Made by a program: the position numbers and the translations under genes | Source of the DNA: Bifidobacterium ramosum | GTDB lineage: Bacteria; Actinomycetota; Actinomycetes; Actinomycetales; Bifidobacteriaceae | NCBI RefSeq assembly: GCF_009299505.1 | Contig: NZ_WBSM01000005.1 | Location: 143,155-207,154 of the forward strand | Reading direction: 5' to 3' | Length of the DNA stretch: 64,000 nt | The notes under the pieces: generated by a model | Told to the model about the DNA's origin: nothing | Database searches by the model: none | What the model saw: the letters and a program-made list of their open reading frames with translations, nothing else | Shown here: piece after piece, positions 61,958 through 64,000 of the stretch | How positions within the stretch are numbered: the stretch's first letter is position 1 | Layout: every line of letters starts with the position of its first letter

Positions 61958-63658
61958 TCAGTTTTGCACATTTGTTTCAGCATCGCTGCCTCCGGTCGTA
62001 CCCGCTACCGAATCATCACCGGTAGTGCCGCCTGTGTCATTGTTATTGCCGGAATTGTTCGAGTTGCTGTTGTTATTCGAGTTGTTCGAATTATTGTCAT
62101 TGGTGTTATTACTGCTGTTGTTCGAATTGCCGTTATTACTCGAATTATTATTGCTCTGATTTCCGGTATTGCTATTGCCGTTATTCTGGGTATTATTTGG
62201 AGCAACCGGCGTAGTGGTGTTGGTCTGAGGCGTAGTCGTCGTACCCTGCTGCGTCGTATCGGTTGTCGTATCCTGCTGTTGCTGGGCTGCGGCATTCTGA
62301 TCGGCCAGTGCCTGTACGGACGCGTTTACATCGTCGCTGGCGGTTTGCAACGACTGCATGGCTTCCTGAAGAGCCTTAGTATCAGGATCATCCTGCTTCA
62401 GCAGTGCGGTCGCCGTGTCGATGGCGGTTTGTAGTGCGGAACGAGTGGAATCGTCAGCGACGTTATACAGGCTGCTATCAAGCAATACCTGTGCGTCATC
62501 GATTGCGGACTGCAGCTGCTTCTTGGCTGCAGCCTTGTCGCTTTCGATCTTCTTGGCCTGACTGTCGGTCACTGCGGTGGCAGCATCCGACACGGTCTTG
62601 GCCGATGCTTTGAGTGTTTCAGCGGTTGTCGCGGCTATCTTTGCGCGGCTCTTCAACACGGCAGTGCTCAGATCACTGGAGCATTCCTGCACAGCATCTA
62701 CGGATTTCGCCGCGGTAATCGCGTCTTTCAGCGCTTCAACGGTAGATTTATCGGCAACCTGAGACGCCGTGATCTTCTGTGCAGACTGCACGTTCTTTAT
62801 GGCCGTCTGCAGGGCGTTCTCAGCATCAGTATAGCTGCCATAAGCTTTCTGGCATGCGGCAAGCGCCGATGACTTATTACCGGCGTCTTCCTGATTCCTC
62901 CATATCAGTACGCCGCCAATCACAAGGGCCGCGACGATAATTACCGCAACGACTGCGATGATGATTCGGGCAGTATCGCTGATCCCTTTGTTCTTGTTAG
63001 GATGAGCCTTTTTCGGAGCGGACTCAGCACTATCGGTAGTTGCAGGCTGGATGACGGGAATGTCGTCGATTTCCTGAATGTCATCGGCTGGAGCAAAACC
63101 GCCGACGTCTTCCAAGTGAAGCGTCTTGGTCGCACTGGCGTCATGTGTGCCCGGAGTGGACGGGAACAGCGGCATGCCCTCATATGCAGGACCAGCGTTC
63201 GTTGTCGCGGCCTGTTCCGCATTGGGAAACACAGTGGTTGCTGCAGCGCCATCGGTCGCAGCGGTCTGGTTCCCATTGGATACAGATGCGAAGTCCAGCG
63301 GGGGAATATCCCAGAACGTATCGACGATGTCCCGGGCTCCCGACTGCTCCTCGGGGGTGACGGATGCTGCGTTGATTGCGGGGACATCCGTGGGCTGAGT
63401 AGACGTCTGGACCGGTGGTTTCGGTATGTCGCGAGAAGTCGTTACCAACGTCGACGGATCATTCATGGTTGACGGAGTAACCGTCGTGTGGGGGGTATCG
63501 GTTGCGGCTGCCGACTGAGTATTGTTTGCAGCTGCCGCGTTGATGACGGCATTGTCGAGGTGCAGGGTATCGTGAGCCTGCTTGGACGGCGCTATCGGGA
63601 ATCTGAGATCCAGATCTTCCTCGTTGCCGCCAGTACCGCTTTCATGCTCATCGGTCAT
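61958..63658 (-). CDS. Membrane protein with FIVAR-like helices and Asn-rich tail
   Basis: A 566-aa single-pass protein. Residues 1-225 are a Thr/Ala/Asp-rich, probably cytoplasmic tail. The membrane helix is at ~231-253 (ARIIIAVVAVIIVAALVIGGVLIW). The outer part has two or three helical FIVAR-like repeats (for example TRSALQTAIDTATALL and LQEAMQSLQTASDDVNASVQAL). The last ~100 residues are Gln/Thr then Asn/Ser-rich and very low in complexity. FIVAR modules occur in Gram-positive surface proteins; no LPXTG anchor is present. The DNA is clearly less GC-rich than its neighbours, which may indicate acquisition. GAGGTG precedes the ATG. Confidence 0.82.
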   Translation of the reverse strand: MTDEHESGTGGNEEDLDLRFPIAPSKQAHDTLHLDNAVINAAAANNTQSAAATDTPHTTVTPSTMNDPSTLVTTSRDIPKPPVQTSTQPTDVPAINAASVTPEEQSGARDIVDTFWDIPPLDFASVSNGNQTAATDGAAATTVFPNAEQAATTNAGPAYEGMPLFPSTPGTHDASATKTLHLEDVGGFAPADDIQEIDDIPVIQPATTDSAESAPKKAHPNKNKGISDTARIIIAVVAVIIVAALVIGGVLIWRNQEDAGNKSSALAACQKAYGSYTDAENALQTAIKNVQSAQKITASQVADKSTVEALKDAITAAKSVDAVQECSSDLSTAVLKSRAKIAATTAETLKASAKTVSDAATAVTDSQAKKIESDKAAAKKQLQSAIDDAQVLLDSSLYNVADDSTRSALQTAIDTATALLKQDDPDTKALQEAMQSLQTASDDVNASVQALADQNAAAQQQQDTTTDTTQQGTTTTPQTNTTTPVAPNNTQNNGNSNTGNQSNNNSSNNGNSNNSSNNTNDNNSNNSNNNSNSNNSGNNNDTGGTTGDDSVAGTTGGSDAETNVQN

Positions 63659-63832
63659 CCGTATGCCACCTCTTCATCGCTGATTCATTACGTCAATACT
63701 GTATGCATCTTAGCGGTGGCACTAGGCATTCTGGGGATTCCCTTGGTCTTCTCCAAGGAATGTTTACGGGGGTGTTGTGTCTCGTGTGCGTGCGGACCCT
63801 GAAGATCTGTTGTTCGGTTGTTGTCCGGATGT

Positions 63833-63870
63833 AAAAGGACCCCGGGAGCGTTACCGCTCGACCGGGGTCC
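63833..63870 (-). terminator. Terminator of the rRNA operon
   Basis: On the minus strand, GGACCCCGG / CCGGGGTCC with a 20-base partly paired loop (GAGCG/CGCTC) and a TTTT end, ~13 bases after the 5S 3' end. Confidence 0.88.
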
Positions 63871-63882
63871 AAACAAGTTGAA

Positions 63883-63999
63883 TGCGGCGGCGTGCTACTC
63901 TCCCACACCCTATCGAGTGCAGTACCATCGCCGTGCCAGGCCTTAGCTTCCGGGTTCGGAATGGGACCGGGCGTCTCACCTGGGCCATGACCGCCGCAA
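63883..63999 (-). rRNA. rrf: 5S ribosomal RNA
   Basis: Minus-strand sequence with the conserved 5S features: CGGTCATGGCCCAGG at the 5' side, CCGGTCCCATTCCGAACCCG in the loop B/C region, GATGGTACTGC and the 3' GGGAGAGTAG. Terminal GCGGCG and CGCCGC strands pair as helix I. The 5' end is within a base or two of the window edge, so the exact end is approximate. The 23S and 16S genes should lie beyond 64000. Confidence 0.96.
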
Positions 64000-64000
64000 A

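Overview
The window looks like a stretch of a Bifidobacterium chromosome. It is GC-rich. The translation cluster nusA, infB, rbfA, truB, ribF, an actinobacterial bS22 gene, PspC-type two-component genes and a single BglG/LicT-controlled PTS permease all fit that genus. I cannot name the species. There is no integrase, transposase, phage gene or CRISPR array. The right edge holds a 5S rRNA gene on the minus strand, so the rest of an rRNA operon should lie just outside the window.

Layout. 0-4 kb: three secreted cell-wall hydrolases (two paralogous NlpC/P60 proteins and one CHAP protein). 4-12 kb: serC, a DUF2530 membrane protein, an unusual sensor kinase divergent from phoU, gpmA, a MenA/UbiA-type prenyltransferase, lysS and tRNA-Pro. 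12-16.5 kb: an MFS exporter and a two-gene TPR-DUF4037/DUF4125 unit of unknown function. 16.8-22.5 kb: a two-TM protein, then divergent PspC genes, one of them a PspC-histidine kinase overlapping a LuxR-type regulator. 23-34 kb: a HAD hydrolase, tRNA-Ser beside serS, a diacylglycerol-kinase-like gene, a PTS EIIBCA with its antiterminator and a visible RAT/terminator switch, pgm, an extended RNase H and rpiA. 34.8-44 kb: bS22, a membrane-anchored protein, radA, a three-gene unit (SAH hydrolase-like, SAH/MTA deaminase-like, DUF985 cupin) and a polar amino-acid ABC importer. 44-52 kb: ribF, truB, rbfA, infB, nusA (minus strand). 52-64 kb: a lipoprotein, an auxin-efflux-type carrier divergent from a LacI regulator, a DUF4012 protein, an FtsX-type permease with an ABC ATPase-like partner that has lost its Walker A motif, an Asn-rich FIVAR-like membrane protein and 5S rRNA.

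The most striking non-coding signal is a set of intergenic palindromes of several unrelated sequence families. The main one (arm ACGGACATACAGCCGATT) occurs 21 times, always between genes and mostly at gene 3' ends. Two copies carry compensatory changes in both arms, and several copies have locally unique extended arms. Four or five other palindrome families form local clusters, including a tandem hairpin array of eight units at 22.65-23.1 kb with a second four-unit cluster at 32.1-32.3 kb.

Many housekeeping genes show a -10-like hexamer only 6-8 nt before the ATG, which suggests leaderless transcripts; I used this to choose several starts. Three enzymes keep their family fold but lack a key residue: a kinase with Glu in place of the phospho-acceptor His, an ABC ATPase without Walker A, and an SAH hydrolase with an altered adenosine-binding strand.
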